From: Actinoplanes octamycinicus
Lineage (GTDB): Bacteria > Actinomycetota > Actinomycetes > Mycobacteriales > Micromonosporaceae
Assembly: GCF_014205225.1 (NCBI RefSeq)
Contig: NZ_JACHNB010000001.1
Span: forward strand, 8,351,501-8,415,500
Length of the DNA stretch: 64,000 bases
Direction: 5' to 3'
The notes under the pieces were generated by a model, which saw only the letters and a list, made by a program, of their open reading frames with translations, searched no databases and was not told the DNA's origin. Below are positions 52,079 through 60,914 of the stretch, piece by piece. Made by a program: the position numbers and the translations under genes. Position 1 is the first letter of the stretch, and each line of letters starts with the position of its first letter.

Positions 52079-52576
52079 TTACGGTCGGGTGGTGTGCTGC
52101 TTCAGCCACTCGGCGTGCGCGGTGAGCACGTCGGCGGTGAGCTCGGCGGGCGGGTCGGGGTAGTGGTCCATCCACTGGTCGAGGTCGGCTTCCCAGCCGA
52201 CACAGAGGCCGAGCTCCTGCGCGGCAGCGGTTAACCGGTGGTAGTAGGCATGCCGGCCGAGGGTGGACCGATTGAGCTCACGCAGGGCGGCGTTCAGGAT
52301 GAAGGCGTTGGCGTCGGGCAGCGAGTCAAGATATGCCTCGAAGGCGTCGTCGACCTCGATCTCGATGTCGACCATCGCGCGGCCGTTCGCGTCAACCCAG
52401 TGCCGCGGCCCGGGGGTGGACGGGTCGGGCGGCTGGGCGCGGACCGTGCTGGTGGTGGCCGTGGCCAGGTCTGCCAGCAGCCGATGAACGTTCGCCCGGC
52501 TGACCTCCGCCTCGGTCAGCTTGTTGCCGGCGGCGTCGGCCGCGGCGGTCAGGTGTCTCAGAATCTCCGATGTCAT
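52079..52576 (-). CDS. Small protein of unknown function in the accessory segment
   Basis: 165 residues from the ATG at 52576 (the frame stays open 90 bases further). The N-terminal 50 residues are helical and Ala/Thr-rich (LRHLTAAADAAGNKLTEAEVSR); the middle has an acidic strand region (GRAMVDIEIEVDDAFEAYLDSLPD), and the end is WEADLDQWMDHYPDP...HAEWLKQH. No family is recognised. It shares direction with, but is 285 bases from, the nuclease-like operon. The spacer up to 52861 holds nothing recognisable. Confidence 0.6.
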   Translation of the reverse strand: MTSEILRHLTAAADAAGNKLTEAEVSRANVHRLLADLATATTSTVRAQPPDPSTPGPRHWVDANGRAMVDIEIEVDDAFEAYLDSLPDANAFILNAALRELNRSTLGRHAYYHRLTAAAQELGLCVGWEADLDQWMDHYPDPPAELTADVLTAHAEWLKQHTTRP

Positions 52577-52861
52577 GCGCCGGACCGTACGGACGGGGTC
52601 CGACAAGAACCGGCGGCGGATTGGGACGCCCGGCGCGCAAGACCGCGTATGCGGCGCACACTCCACCCGTTCGCCCGGTCTGCCGCCGCCGTTGGGTCAA
52701 CCGGGAGTCAGGTGATCGAGGGAAGCGGCACTCGTTGCCGGCCTTCATGCCTGTCGCTGGTTGACGTCTGCACAGCGGTGCGCCATGCGCGGTGATTGAC
52801 CGTCGCGCTGAGCGCCTCGGCCAGGAACAGCTCACCGGCCTGCCTATCGGCTTATTCGGTC

Positions 52862-55324
52862 TTACATGAGCCCGGCTTCATGGAGGTCGGTTGTTAGCTC
52901 CGTTGGAAGAGGGCCTTGCCAATGCCCGGTCCGCGCGGTCGGTGGGGCCTCGATGTGCGCGCCGGGTCCTATTGCGAGCCGATGACTACTGCCGAAGAGC
53001 GGTGTGCCGTCAACCGAGAACCGTTGAAGAACGAGTTGCTTCGGCTGCCAGGCCACGTAGACGCCGCCTTTCGGACCACAGGCATGGACGGCGGCCGGTG
53101 CGAGATGGGCGATCCGGGTCAATAGCCGCATCGCCGTGGGGTATGGATTACCCCCAGCCGAGATGCGAAGCATGCGAGCGGCGCCTTGCATGATGCCCGG
53201 GTATTCACTGCTCAACGACTCGGCGGCGCGTTCGACGACGGAGGCTGACAGCAGGAACTCGGCGGCATCGAGTACCGAGTCGAGGGTGAGAGCAGGGCCG
53301 AAACCGATGTCGAGGTCCGCCGCGAAGTGAGCGGTCCGATCCTCGTCGATCTTCTCGGGGTCGGCGCTGCTTAACACCCGGCATCGTTCGAAGATCTCGG
53401 TCAGCCACAGCTCGTTCTGATCCCAGCGTTCAACCTGAGACGCCATCGCTGCGAGAGAAACCAGGGTCGCGGCTTGTCGGGCGGCTTCGACGTCTTCGTC
53501 GGCTTCGGGCGCTAGCAGCGCGCGTTCCAGCACGACGCCGACCCACTCGGCGCCATCCGCCCGGTCAACGAAGCCATCGCCTGCCACCACCAACAGGGTG
53601 ACGCGCAGCAAGGCCAGCAGCGCACCTGCTGGCCAATCACTAGTATCCGGCACCAAGGCGGCGATCCGTCTAGCAAGCCGTTCCGCCGACACTCGGTCAG
53701 CCAGCAGGCTGGCTACGGGGTCGTCCGGCAAGTCGAACGGGTCTTCGGCATCATTCTCAAAAAGCTCGACGTCGCCGTCGTCGGTTTCCGGCCCGGGAAG
53801 CACCTCGCCGGGCTGCGCCGCAGCACGACGACGACCGAGCGCCAACTGAACGAGAGCCAGCCCCACTGCCCGTTCGGCGGCCTGCCGCCACGACACCCGA
53901 CCGCTAAGTCCATCGGGTCGCACCGTTGCCAAATTTGACAATGCCTCCCACAGCCGTTCGCTTAGGCGCCAATCGGAGAACACATCGTGCAGCCCACGAC
54001 CCTCGAGCGGGCTGGCCGTTCCCGGCTGGGAAACAACAGCAGTCGCGTCGGTCAGCCGTACCGGACCGAGCCGCGTACCATCCGCTCGGCTGACGTAACA
54101 CACCGCACCGCCCTCCGCGGCGACCTGCGCTCGGAACTCGTGCACCCGCTCCCGGCTGCCGAGCAGTTTCAGCGGATGCTCTGCCGCCTGCAGGACCAGC
54201 GCCGAAATGGTGACTGGGTCATCGGCGACCAGAGTCACCAGCACGCCGTCGTCGTCCAGCAACGCGCGTAGCAGCCGTGCCGCAGTAGCGTCATGCGGTG
54301 CCGGGGGAGAGATATCTGCGAGCACCGTACGGATGTCGTCGATGCTTTCGAGTGCGTAGTGCAGTGGCGGGGCGAGGTCACCGTTGCCGAGGTCGCAGAG
54401 CAAGGCGAGTTCGCAGTTGCCATATCGGCTGCTTGTTGTCCGCAACATCGCAGCGGCGGTGATGTTGGCGCTACCGACGAGGGCGTGAGTGCCGCCGTCG
54501 TCGGTCCATTGGACGAGTTTGCCGTGGTGGTAACGGCCACTGCCGATCAAATACAGTCCCGCCGGCGTTGCGTGTGCCCATGCCATCAGGCGGTCAGGGT
54601 CGGCGTATGCCCTGTACGTCACGGCAAACGTCACCTCATCGGCGTTGAAGTGCTGTCCGATCATGGACAGCGCTTTCACGTCGTGGTCCAGGAAGGGGCT
54701 TGCCAGCATCAGGTCGGTCACCCTACCGGCGGGTTTCGGCAACTGGGTGGCGATGTCCGTACATAGGTTATGGATCAGTGGCGGTCCAGCGGTCCGTACC
54801 GGCTGCCGGGCGAGCAGGGCCGCGGTCGCGTTGATACGGCGGGCTCCGAAATCGTCGATGTAGAGGTACCGCTGCATTTCTATCAGCCATGTGGCGAGAT
54901 GGTGGAAGGTATCGGGCCAATCGTCGGCGTCGGCGGCGATCGTCGTCCACAGTTCACCTTGGTGGTGCCATCCGCCTTCGGTGACGTTGCCAGACCCGAC
55001 CGCGACCAGTGCGTGCTCATTGCCGACGACGACGAGCAGCTTCGGGTGGAATTCGCCGTCACTGCGGCAGCGCACCGGTACGTCGGTGTAGTGCACGCCC
55101 GCGTGATGAACCTCATCGGCTGGCACTAGGTTCGCGTTGATGTCATGCACCACGGTGACTCGCGCTCCGGCCGCATGCGCCTCCGGCAGGCAGATGGTCT
55201 CGAAGAACCGCAGGTCGGCGGTGTAGCTCAGGACGAGTACTTCCTCGGCGTCGACCGCCTTGGCGTGCAGCAGGGACGGTGGGGCGCTGCCGGGCGCGAA
55301 GACGTCACTCCAGTGCGGGCTCAT
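52862..55324 (-). CDS. Phospholipase-D-fold nuclease-like protein
   Basis: 820 residues from the ATG at 55324, which overlaps the stop of its partner (ATGA). Two PLD half-sites are present: H93-x-K95 with GSGN at 110-113 (EFHPKLLVVV...VAVGSGNVTEGGW), and H267-x-K269 with GSANIT at 284-289 (YHHGKLVQW...ALVGSANITAAAM). Both lack the Asp of the full HKD but match the GSxN form seen in PLD-type nucleases of restriction and defence loci. Residues 350-820 are an unrecognised, mostly helical extension with an acidic linker (GPETDDGDVELFENDAEDPF). No signal peptide or membrane helix is seen. With its partner it is a candidate anti-phage or DNA-processing system. Confidence 0.75.
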   Translation of the reverse strand: MSPHWSDVFAPGSAPPSLLHAKAVDAEEVLVLSYTADLRFFETICLPEAHAAGARVTVVHDINANLVPADEVHHAGVHYTDVPVRCRSDGEFHPKLLVVVGNEHALVAVGSGNVTEGGWHHQGELWTTIAADADDWPDTFHHLATWLIEMQRYLYIDDFGARRINATAALLARQPVRTAGPPLIHNLCTDIATQLPKPAGRVTDLMLASPFLDHDVKALSMIGQHFNADEVTFAVTYRAYADPDRLMAWAHATPAGLYLIGSGRYHHGKLVQWTDDGGTHALVGSANITAAAMLRTTSSRYGNCELALLCDLGNGDLAPPLHYALESIDDIRTVLADISPPAPHDATAARLLRALLDDDGVLVTLVADDPVTISALVLQAAEHPLKLLGSRERVHEFRAQVAAEGGAVCYVSRADGTRLGPVRLTDATAVVSQPGTASPLEGRGLHDVFSDWRLSERLWEALSNLATVRPDGLSGRVSWRQAAERAVGLALVQLALGRRRAAAQPGEVLPGPETDDGDVELFENDAEDPFDLPDDPVASLLADRVSAERLARRIAALVPDTSDWPAGALLALLRVTLLVVAGDGFVDRADGAEWVGVVLERALLAPEADEDVEAARQAATLVSLAAMASQVERWDQNELWLTEIFERCRVLSSADPEKIDEDRTAHFAADLDIGFGPALTLDSVLDAAEFLLSASVVERAAESLSSEYPGIMQGAARMLRISAGGNPYPTAMRLLTRIAHLAPAAVHACGPKGGVYVAWQPKQLVLQRFSVDGTPLFGSSHRLAIGPGAHIEAPPTARTGHWQGPLPTELTTDLHEAGLM

Positions 55325-56844
55325 GGGAGCCACCGTGAGACGGCGAGTGTCTCCCCGCTCACGGTGAGATAACCGAGTTCGGCCAGGATTTGCCGGAGCC
55401 GGTCCAGCCGCAAGCCGGGGGCTACCGAACCTTCCTGGCCGGCCAGGTCCAGGACGTCGCCGAGTTCGCGTAAGCGTGTCGGGATCCGTAGCCGTCCCGC
55501 CTCCCACCGGATCCGTCGTCGACTGATCTCCTTGGCCTGCCGTAGCAGGCGGTCGGCAAGGTCGCGGCCGAGTTCGGATACCGACATGTGGGTCGCGCTG
55601 GCCAGCCACTCACGGACGTAGCTCGGACCCAACTCGCCCGATTCGATGAACGCGTGCCAAGCCCGGCCATCGAGTTCCGTCAGCCGGTTGACGCCGAGCA
55701 TGATCACTTGAAGGAGGCGCCATGGGTCGTTGGTTGCGGTGCCGTCCGGATAGAGCAAGCGGTCCTCGACGTCGAGGATCCGCGCGCCGTCCCGATGTGG
55801 TGGAAGCTCGGCGGAGAGCAGTTCAACCGCGTTTCCGTCGCGCCCGGCGCCCTTGACGAGAGCATCCGCGAGAGCTGTGCCGATCTCTTCACGGCTTCGT
55901 GGTCGCGCGGCGATCTCCTCGGTGAGCCACCACCAGAGCCATCGCCAGGCGGTCACGCTTGCGTTACGCAATAATGTGCCCCGCCAGGACAACGCCCAGT
56001 TGGTGAGATGAGCGACGCCCAAGTCCGCCAGCCGGGTCGGATCATCGAAGCAGATTCCGGACATCGCTGCTCGGGGCGTTATCGCCGGGTCTGCCCCCTC
56101 GAGCGCGTGCAGCAGTAGCTGAGCAGTGGCGGCGGTACGCATTCGGGCACGCTGCACCGGCTTTGGTGCCACTGGAAGTTCCACGTCGCCGCAGCCGAAC
56201 AGGATCTCGCTCAGCAGCTCGGCCTCGGCACCCGTGCCGGCACGACATATGCATGCGTCCGGCAGTAGCTGGTCCACGTGGGTATCGGTCAGGCACTCCT
56301 CTTCGGCGGCGGCCAGCACCACCCGGAGCGCAGCTAGCGCCGACTCCGGAAGACTTACTGGTCCGGCTCGGAACGTCCCGTCAGCCGGGTCGAGTAACCC
56401 CGCCGAGATCTCGACGCCCCGGTAGACGGAGAGGAATCCGCCGTTCTGCTGGGAGTAGCTCTCCGCCACCTCGGCGATGTCAAAAACACCTTGTGCGAGT
56501 TCGGCCGCGACGACCCGCGCGCCATGTGGATTCCGGTAAAGCGACGGCATACCGTGCGCGCTTGCATGCCGAAGGCTCGCCGCAGCTAAGATTACCTCCG
56601 CACGACGGACCCGTTCGAAGGCGACATCGAGTGGGATAACCTCGCCCGGACCAGCGGGAGAATCGGCCGCTAGTACAGCATGCAAAAGGTAGTAGCGCGC
56701 ATGGGCGGTGCCCATGTTAACCAATGGCACAAGCCGGCGTACATTGCTCAGCGTCGCCGACTCGACGCCCAGGGGAAAACGACCCTTATCGACGAATGGA
56801 ACCGCCTCGGTACTCCAGGCGGGGCCGACCACGACAGCAGGCAT
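55321..56844 (-). CDS. Unrecognised 507-residue partner of the PLD-fold protein
   Basis: 507 residues, with GGAGGAGGGAAAGGG before the ATG. It is the first gene of the two-gene operon and is translation-coupled to the PLD-fold gene. I recognise no family. Visible parts: an N-terminal mixed region, the helix VAFERVRRAEVILAAASLRHA, a central LTNWALSWRGTLLRNASVTAWRWLWWWLTEE very rich in Trp, and a basic helical C-terminal region (ADRLLRQAKEISRRRIRWEAGRLR) ending in a winged-helix-like RLRQILAELGYLTVSGETLAVSRWLP. It may recognise the target or control the nuclease. Codons end in A or T more often than in flanking genes. Confidence 0.7.
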   Translation of the reverse strand: MPAVVVGPAWSTEAVPFVDKGRFPLGVESATLSNVRRLVPLVNMGTAHARYYLLHAVLAADSPAGPGEVIPLDVAFERVRRAEVILAAASLRHASAHGMPSLYRNPHGARVVAAELAQGVFDIAEVAESYSQQNGGFLSVYRGVEISAGLLDPADGTFRAGPVSLPESALAALRVVLAAAEEECLTDTHVDQLLPDACICRAGTGAEAELLSEILFGCGDVELPVAPKPVQRARMRTAATAQLLLHALEGADPAITPRAAMSGICFDDPTRLADLGVAHLTNWALSWRGTLLRNASVTAWRWLWWWLTEEIAARPRSREEIGTALADALVKGAGRDGNAVELLSAELPPHRDGARILDVEDRLLYPDGTATNDPWRLLQVIMLGVNRLTELDGRAWHAFIESGELGPSYVREWLASATHMSVSELGRDLADRLLRQAKEISRRRIRWEAGRLRIPTRLRELGDVLDLAGQEGSVAPGLRLDRLRQILAELGYLTVSGETLAVSRWLP

Positions 56845-57399
56845 CCCTTTCCCTCCTCCAGGCTCACTCTACGGCGGGACGTGGCTTCAGTCAGGCGGAC
56901 TCGTGCACCAGCCCCGCACTACGACGAGCCTGCATTGCCCCAGGGGATACAAGTTGACAGGACAGGATTCGGCGGCCGATATAGCCCGCATTCATCCTTA
57001 AAAGCTACGCCTGACTAGTAACCTCACGTGACGAGTGATGGTCGCTTACTGATAACATTGGTGTAGATAAATCACCATATTCAACAGTGGGTGACAAGGG
57101 GTCCGCTAATTCGGCATGATCGCGTGTTCGATCAGGCCGCAGGTTCCGGTTGTGATGGCGGCGGCGAGGCTGCAGTTCCGGTGTCGGCCGAGATTCCTGC
57201 GGGCGCGATAGTGGCGGATGATGGCGCGTGAGTCAGCGTGATGACTCGCCCTCGCACGGCGGTGAGCGGTCAAGTTGCAGGGCCGCCGTCGGCGAGCGCC
57301 CATGTGTGGTCTGCGTGGGAGGTGTGCCCACCACGCGGCGCTGGGTGTACCGGAAGGCCTGGTGGTCGGCTTAGGCGGGCCCGGTGGCGACCTCCTTGG
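56845..57399. other. Upstream region of the PLD-fold operon
   Basis: No convincing gene. The part at 57000-57100 is the most AT-rich of the window (TGATAACATTGGTGTAGATAA) and probably carries the operon promoter or a border. From 57106 on, frames in several phases are interrupted and look like decayed coding sequence. Confidence 0.4.
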
Positions 57400-57525
57400 T
57401 AGCCGCGAGCTGCTGCGGGCGCTCCCGAGGGCGCGGGGTCGGGCGCGATCCAGGAGTTCCTCGGGCACACCCGACCGGCGCACCGCCCGCCCCTACGGCC
57501 ACGCATGCCCCTGGCTGTCGGCTCC
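57400..57525 (+). pseudogene. Remnant of a tyrosine recombinase (integrase) C-terminus
   Basis: Reading 57451 onward gives AIQEFLGHT and, after a one-base shift, DRRTARPYGHACP. Together they match the ending of phage-type integrases: the ELLGH element and a T-x-R-Y-x-H tyrosine region. Upstream, VYRKAWWSA and D-L-L-G-S pieces in other phases could be earlier integrase segments. Stops and phase changes show it cannot be functional. This identification rests on short motifs only. Confidence 0.35.
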
Positions 57526-57771
57526 GCTGAGCCGGGCCACCCGCCATCGACCAGCGGTCGTCACTCCGCGCGACGCGCACCTTCGTGCTCGTCCAGGCGA
57601 TCAGCCCGGGCGCCGGAGTGCGGAAGCCGACCGGCCAGGGCACGGCCACCACCGACGCCGGATCGGTCGGCCTGGCAACGGCACCTTCAGCTAACGCAGC
57701 TGTCCGCTTCACGCTGGTCTGCGTCTGGGACTTCAGATGGCACCGGATCGGTCACGCCAGGGTGGCCTGCC

Positions 57772-58305
57772 TCAACGATGGGCGACAAGCCGTCGATTCA
57801 GCTCGGCGAGCAGCGCCGACGGTCCGGGTCTCATCAGGCCGACGTCGACGATGAAGGCGGCGGCACCCGAGCGTCGACGTACCCGTGGGGACCAGGCCGA
57901 TACGGCGGCGACGGTAGCGGCGTTCAGGTTGGTGGGAGTTACCAGCAGCTCGGTCAACGGGCCGGTGAAGCGCAGGGCGACCGACTGAACTGCCGACCAT
58001 GGCAAGAACACTGGTTCGCGGCGGGTGGCTGCGAACTCCAAGCCGACGGCCGAGGCGCGTATCCAGCCGAGATTGCGGCCGGCACCGAGGACGGTCCCGG
58101 TTGCTCCCCCGATCGCCGTCAGCAGCACCCAGATCACCGTTCCAGGGAAGTCCCACGCATCCAGCGAGAGGCCGATCGTGGTCAAGCGGACCAGCAGAAA
58201 CATGGGTACGAAGATCAGCACCATCCTCAGCCACAGCCGCGACCGGCGCAGACGGAATGTCACCGCGTCACCGGCTGGTACCCGGATGAGATCAACGATG
58301 GCCAC
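57772..58305 (-). CDS. Two-helix membrane protein of unknown function
   Basis: 177 residues from a GTG. MAIVDLIRVPAGDAVTFRLRRSR leads to two membrane helices (LRMVLIFVPMFLLVRLTTIGL and VIWVLLTAIGGATGTVLG), then a beta-rich soluble domain (VGLEFAATRREPVFLPWSAVQSVALRFTGPLTELLV) that resembles bacterial PH-like domains, ending LLAELNRRLVAHR. No family is certain. It is a single gene in the accessory segment. Confidence 0.65.
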   Translation of the reverse strand: MAIVDLIRVPAGDAVTFRLRRSRLWLRMVLIFVPMFLLVRLTTIGLSLDAWDFPGTVIWVLLTAIGGATGTVLGAGRNLGWIRASAVGLEFAATRREPVFLPWSAVQSVALRFTGPLTELLVTPTNLNAATVAAVSAWSPRVRRRSGAAAFIVDVGLMRPGPSALLAELNRRLVAHR

Positions 58306-58418
58306 CGGTGAAGTATCCGCAGCCCAGCTTGTCAGGGGATCAGCCGAACGATCACAGCCGGAGCTGCGGTCCCGGCTGCGTCACGTTCAACGAGACATCA
58401 CACGGCCGGAACGTCTCA

Positions 58419-58463
58419 GCGGCGTTCGGATCGGCATCACCGTGACGCCAATCCGAACGCCGC
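58419..58463. terminator. Hairpin in a 500-base non-coding stretch
   Basis: A perfect 13-bp stem (58419-58431 with 58451-58463) around a 19-base loop. It lies in the gap 58306-58804, which otherwise holds no supportable gene. It could be a terminator for transcripts from either side. Confidence 0.5.
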
Positions 58464-58804
58464 CGGCTGCCGCGTCCGGGTATTGGCCGATGATGCCCGG
58501 CAAAGCGGTCCAGCAGCCTCAACGCTCAGGGGCGGCTGGATCCTGATTCCGGTCGGGTGTCGCCGAGCCGGGCACCGCTGGCAGTCGGGTTCGAACGTGC
58601 CGCGGCGGGGCCGTGAGAGAACCGATGGTGCGGCAGCCACTGAAGGACCGCACCCAAGCCGTGACGGCGCGCTGATCGAAAGAATGAGAAGGTGGCGCGT
58701 GGAGAGCCTGTCGACACCCTTCACCGCGACGATCGAAGGCTGCACGGCAGTGGGCTCCGCAGCCGAATCATCGCTATCCACTTGTCCGTAACCGGCCGGC
58801 CCGG

Positions 58805-59137
58805 ATGGAGAGCACTGCAGTGACCGCAATGACAAGTGCGGAGCGTATCGCTCACGCGCGCAAGGCCGCCGACGAGCTCAACGCCATCTTGCTGGCCGAA
58901 GGGCGCTCGAACCTTCTGGCCCGACCGTGGCAGCAGGCGGTCCGGCGACTCGCACACAACCTCTGGGTCGACGCCAGCGACGATGACATCCTCGCGGTGG
59001 CCAGGGAGGACGCCGGCAGTCTCTGCCCACCCCGTGACTTCTTCATCTACCGCGACGATCCGGACGCGCGAAAGGCACTCAACGAACAACTCGATGCTCT
59101 GGTGAACCGGCTGCGCAGCCTCATCCGCGAAGGCTGA
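58805..59137 (+). CDS. Small helical protein of unknown function
   Basis: 110 residues from the ATG at 58805; a later ATG at codon 9 (MTSAERIAHARKAADELNAI) may be the true start. The sequence is helical and charged, including LARPWQQAVRRLAHNLWVDASDDDILAVARE and DARKALNEQLDALVNRLRSLI. No family is recognised. It is isolated, with its own direction, in the accessory segment. Confidence 0.5.
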   Translation: MESTAVTAMTSAERIAHARKAADELNAILLAEGRSNLLARPWQQAVRRLAHNLWVDASDDDILAVAREDAGSLCPPRDFFIYRDDPDARKALNEQLDALVNRLRSLIREG

Positions 59138-59278
59138 CCGAAGCGGCGACGCCATGAGCCGCACAGGTCGTCCTGCAAGTCATCCTTTACCGGAGTGCGA
59201 AGAGGGGGCTCCGCCGTTCACGGCCAGGATGAATCACCGCCCGGCCTGCACAGGGCTCCCTGCTCCGTGCCCTCTTGA

Positions 59279-59847
59279 TCACGGGATCAGGGTGCCGCGG
59301 ACTTGGCGGCGGCCGGCCCAGGACCCGTCCGGATCAGGTCGACCTCGATACCGGCTCCAGCGGCTTCCGGGCAGTTCCCGGTGGCCAGCGCCGTTCGGTG
59401 CGAGCGCCAGCTCGTTATTCAACTCGTTGTCCAGCCAGACAACTGACGGCTGTCCGGATGGCCCGCGTATTCGGTAGTCGAGGGCGAGCCAGTTGTGTCC
59501 TTCGCCGCTGAGCAGAACCACTGGTGACGGAAGCCCCCACTCTTGAACCAGGTACGGCGTGTCCAGCAGCGTGATCGTCTCGGCTTGCCCCGCGGGTCCG
59601 ATCCCGTGGAGGTGATCGAAAGGAACGTACTCGTCCGCGTAGAAGTTCGCGTCGGCCGGGCATGCGTCCCAGGCGTCGGCGATGACGCCGCCGTTCTGGA
59701 TCCGAAGCAGGCCAATGAGGGGGCCGGCAAGGTGACACCGAGTTGCTCCTCTGCGTCGACGACCAGTTCGTCCGTCAACGGCGGCAGGCGCAGATGCTCA
59801 ATTTCCGGGTGCCAGAAACTGGCCGCGACCTCGTCGAACGATGCCAT
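59279..59847 (-). pseudogene. Frameshifted SMI1/KNR4-family gene
   Basis: The first 39 codons read MASFDEVAASFWHPEIEHLR...EEQLGVTLPA, then the family continues in another phase: PLIGLLRIQNGGVIADAWDA, YADEYVPFDHLHGIG, VVLLSGEGHNWLALDYR and PSVVWLDNELNNELALAP. Joined, they form a typical SMI1/KNR4 domain. The break is near a run of five C at about 59729-59733, consistent with loss or gain of one base. The tail after LALAP looks altered as well. An original role as a toxin immunity protein is inferred. Confidence 0.7.
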
Positions 59848-60220
59848 GCTTGCCAGAGTGAGTCGCGCTCAGATCGACCGAGATGATGTGGCCGCCGCTG
59901 CGGCGGTGCTCGACGCGACCGCGGCCGCCTGCCGCGAATACGAGGTCGGCGCGCACGGTGCGCTGCGGATCGTCCGTGCCCTCGAAGACGTCGAACCCGG
60001 TCTGACCACTGACCTGGTCGACGACCTGGACGATGAGCAGGCAGCCTACGACCAAGTGCAGCCCGAGGCGGTCGGCGAAGTTGTCGCCGAGGTCGCCGAG
60101 CGGCTGCACGCCGCGATCGAGGAACCGCCGCGGTGGCCACAGCCGGCGCCGTCTGGCTACCGTCCGATGCTAGGCAACGCGATGCAGAGTCCGCATCGCG
60201 CCGGCGCGTCCGGAGCCTGA
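59846..60220 (+). CDS. Small acidic protein of unknown function
   Basis: 124 residues from the ATG at 59846, which overlaps on the opposite strand the start codon of the SMI1 pseudogene. It is rich in Ala, Asp and Glu and mostly helical (AAAVLDATAAACREYEVGAHG, VDDLDDEQAAYDQVQPEAVGEVVAEVAERLHAAI). A GTG at 59858 is an alternative start. No family is recognised. The next 260 bases contain no gene I can support. Confidence 0.5.
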   Translation: MLARVSRAQIDRDDVAAAAAVLDATAAACREYEVGAHGALRIVRALEDVEPGLTTDLVDDLDDEQAAYDQVQPEAVGEVVAEVAERLHAAIEEPPRWPQPAPSGYRPMLGNAMQSPHRAGASGA

Positions 60221-60480
60221 GACAGCCGGCGTTGGTCTGCCGACCGGATGAGGTGGCCTACCGCAAGCTGCCCGACGCCGAGCCAGCGGTGTTCCGGAGC
60301 GGCACGACAGGTTGCTCCGCGGTCGCTCGTCCAAGCGCCGCCAGCGCCAGTCAACACGCGACACGTGTCGAAGATGCCCCCTGAGCTGCGGAAACGAACC
60401 CCCTTCGGGTATCCCGACAGGCGGTACTTCTGATCACCGTACGGCTGTTTGTGCGGGCTGCCAGCTCAATGGCAGAGCTG

Positions 60481-60914
60481 AGGACTCTCTCGCTGCCGCG
60501 ATGCCGCTCCGACTCTTGCGGATCATTTTCTGGTACGACTGGGGGCTCTGTGCGAGCCGGCCCGCGAGGCTGCGGCCCGGGCACGGGTCGTGGCGCGTGT
60601 CGTGCGGGTCCGCCCGGGGCAACCCCGAGGCTTGCGGCCCGCGCACGGTTGCGCCGGGACACACCGTTGCGCCGCGACGCACCGCTGCGCAGGGACACAC
60701 CGTTGCGCCGCGACGCGCGGTTGCGGGCTGCGATCCCGTGGCTCGCGTCGCGGTCGTGGCCACGTGGGCCTCGCGAGGTGCCCACGGACCCGCACGACAC
60801 GCGCAGCGGTCGTGAGCGGGCCGCAGCCTCGCGAGCCGACTGCCATGGGACCGCCAGTCGTACCAGAAAAACCTCCGTAGGAGTCCGAGCGGCAGCGCGG
60901 CAGCGAGAGAGTCC
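60481..60914. repeat. Large imperfect inverted repeat with internal tandem array
   Basis: Arms of about 130 bases, 60481-60612 and 60783-60914, are reverse complements at roughly four bases in five; well-kept blocks include AGGACTCTCTCGCTGCCGCG, TTTTCTGGTACGACTGG and CGCGAGGCTGCGGCCCG. The right arm abuts the 125-bp inverted repeat. Frames through the region have repetitive Arg/Ala peptides and do not look like real proteins. Confidence 0.8.
60648..60737. repeat. 18-bp tandem repeats at the centre of the large inverted repeat
   Basis: Four consecutive 18-base units starting GTTGCGCCGGGACACACC (60648-60665), GTTGCGCCGCGACGCACC, GCTGCGCAGGGACACACC and GTTGCGCCGCGACGCGCG, then a degenerate fifth. 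Units one and three and units two and four are most alike, hinting at a 36-bp higher-order duplication. Confidence 0.8.

Noticed and set aside
52862..55609. A start for the PLD-fold protein 95 codons upstream of the chosen ATG
   Set aside because: The extra part is low-complexity Pro/Arg/Gly/Thr sequence lying antisense-free inside the end of the partner gene, whereas the ATG at 55324 forms a typical ATGA overlap.
57106..57712. Minus-strand frames of 113-125 codons before the membrane-protein gene
   Set aside because: They are Arg/Pro/Ala-rich with no domain, no ribosome site and overlap each other; the plus strand has weak integrase-like motifs instead.
60648..60737. CRISPR-like array
   Set aside because: Units are 18 bp and directly adjacent with no spacers, and there are no cas genes.
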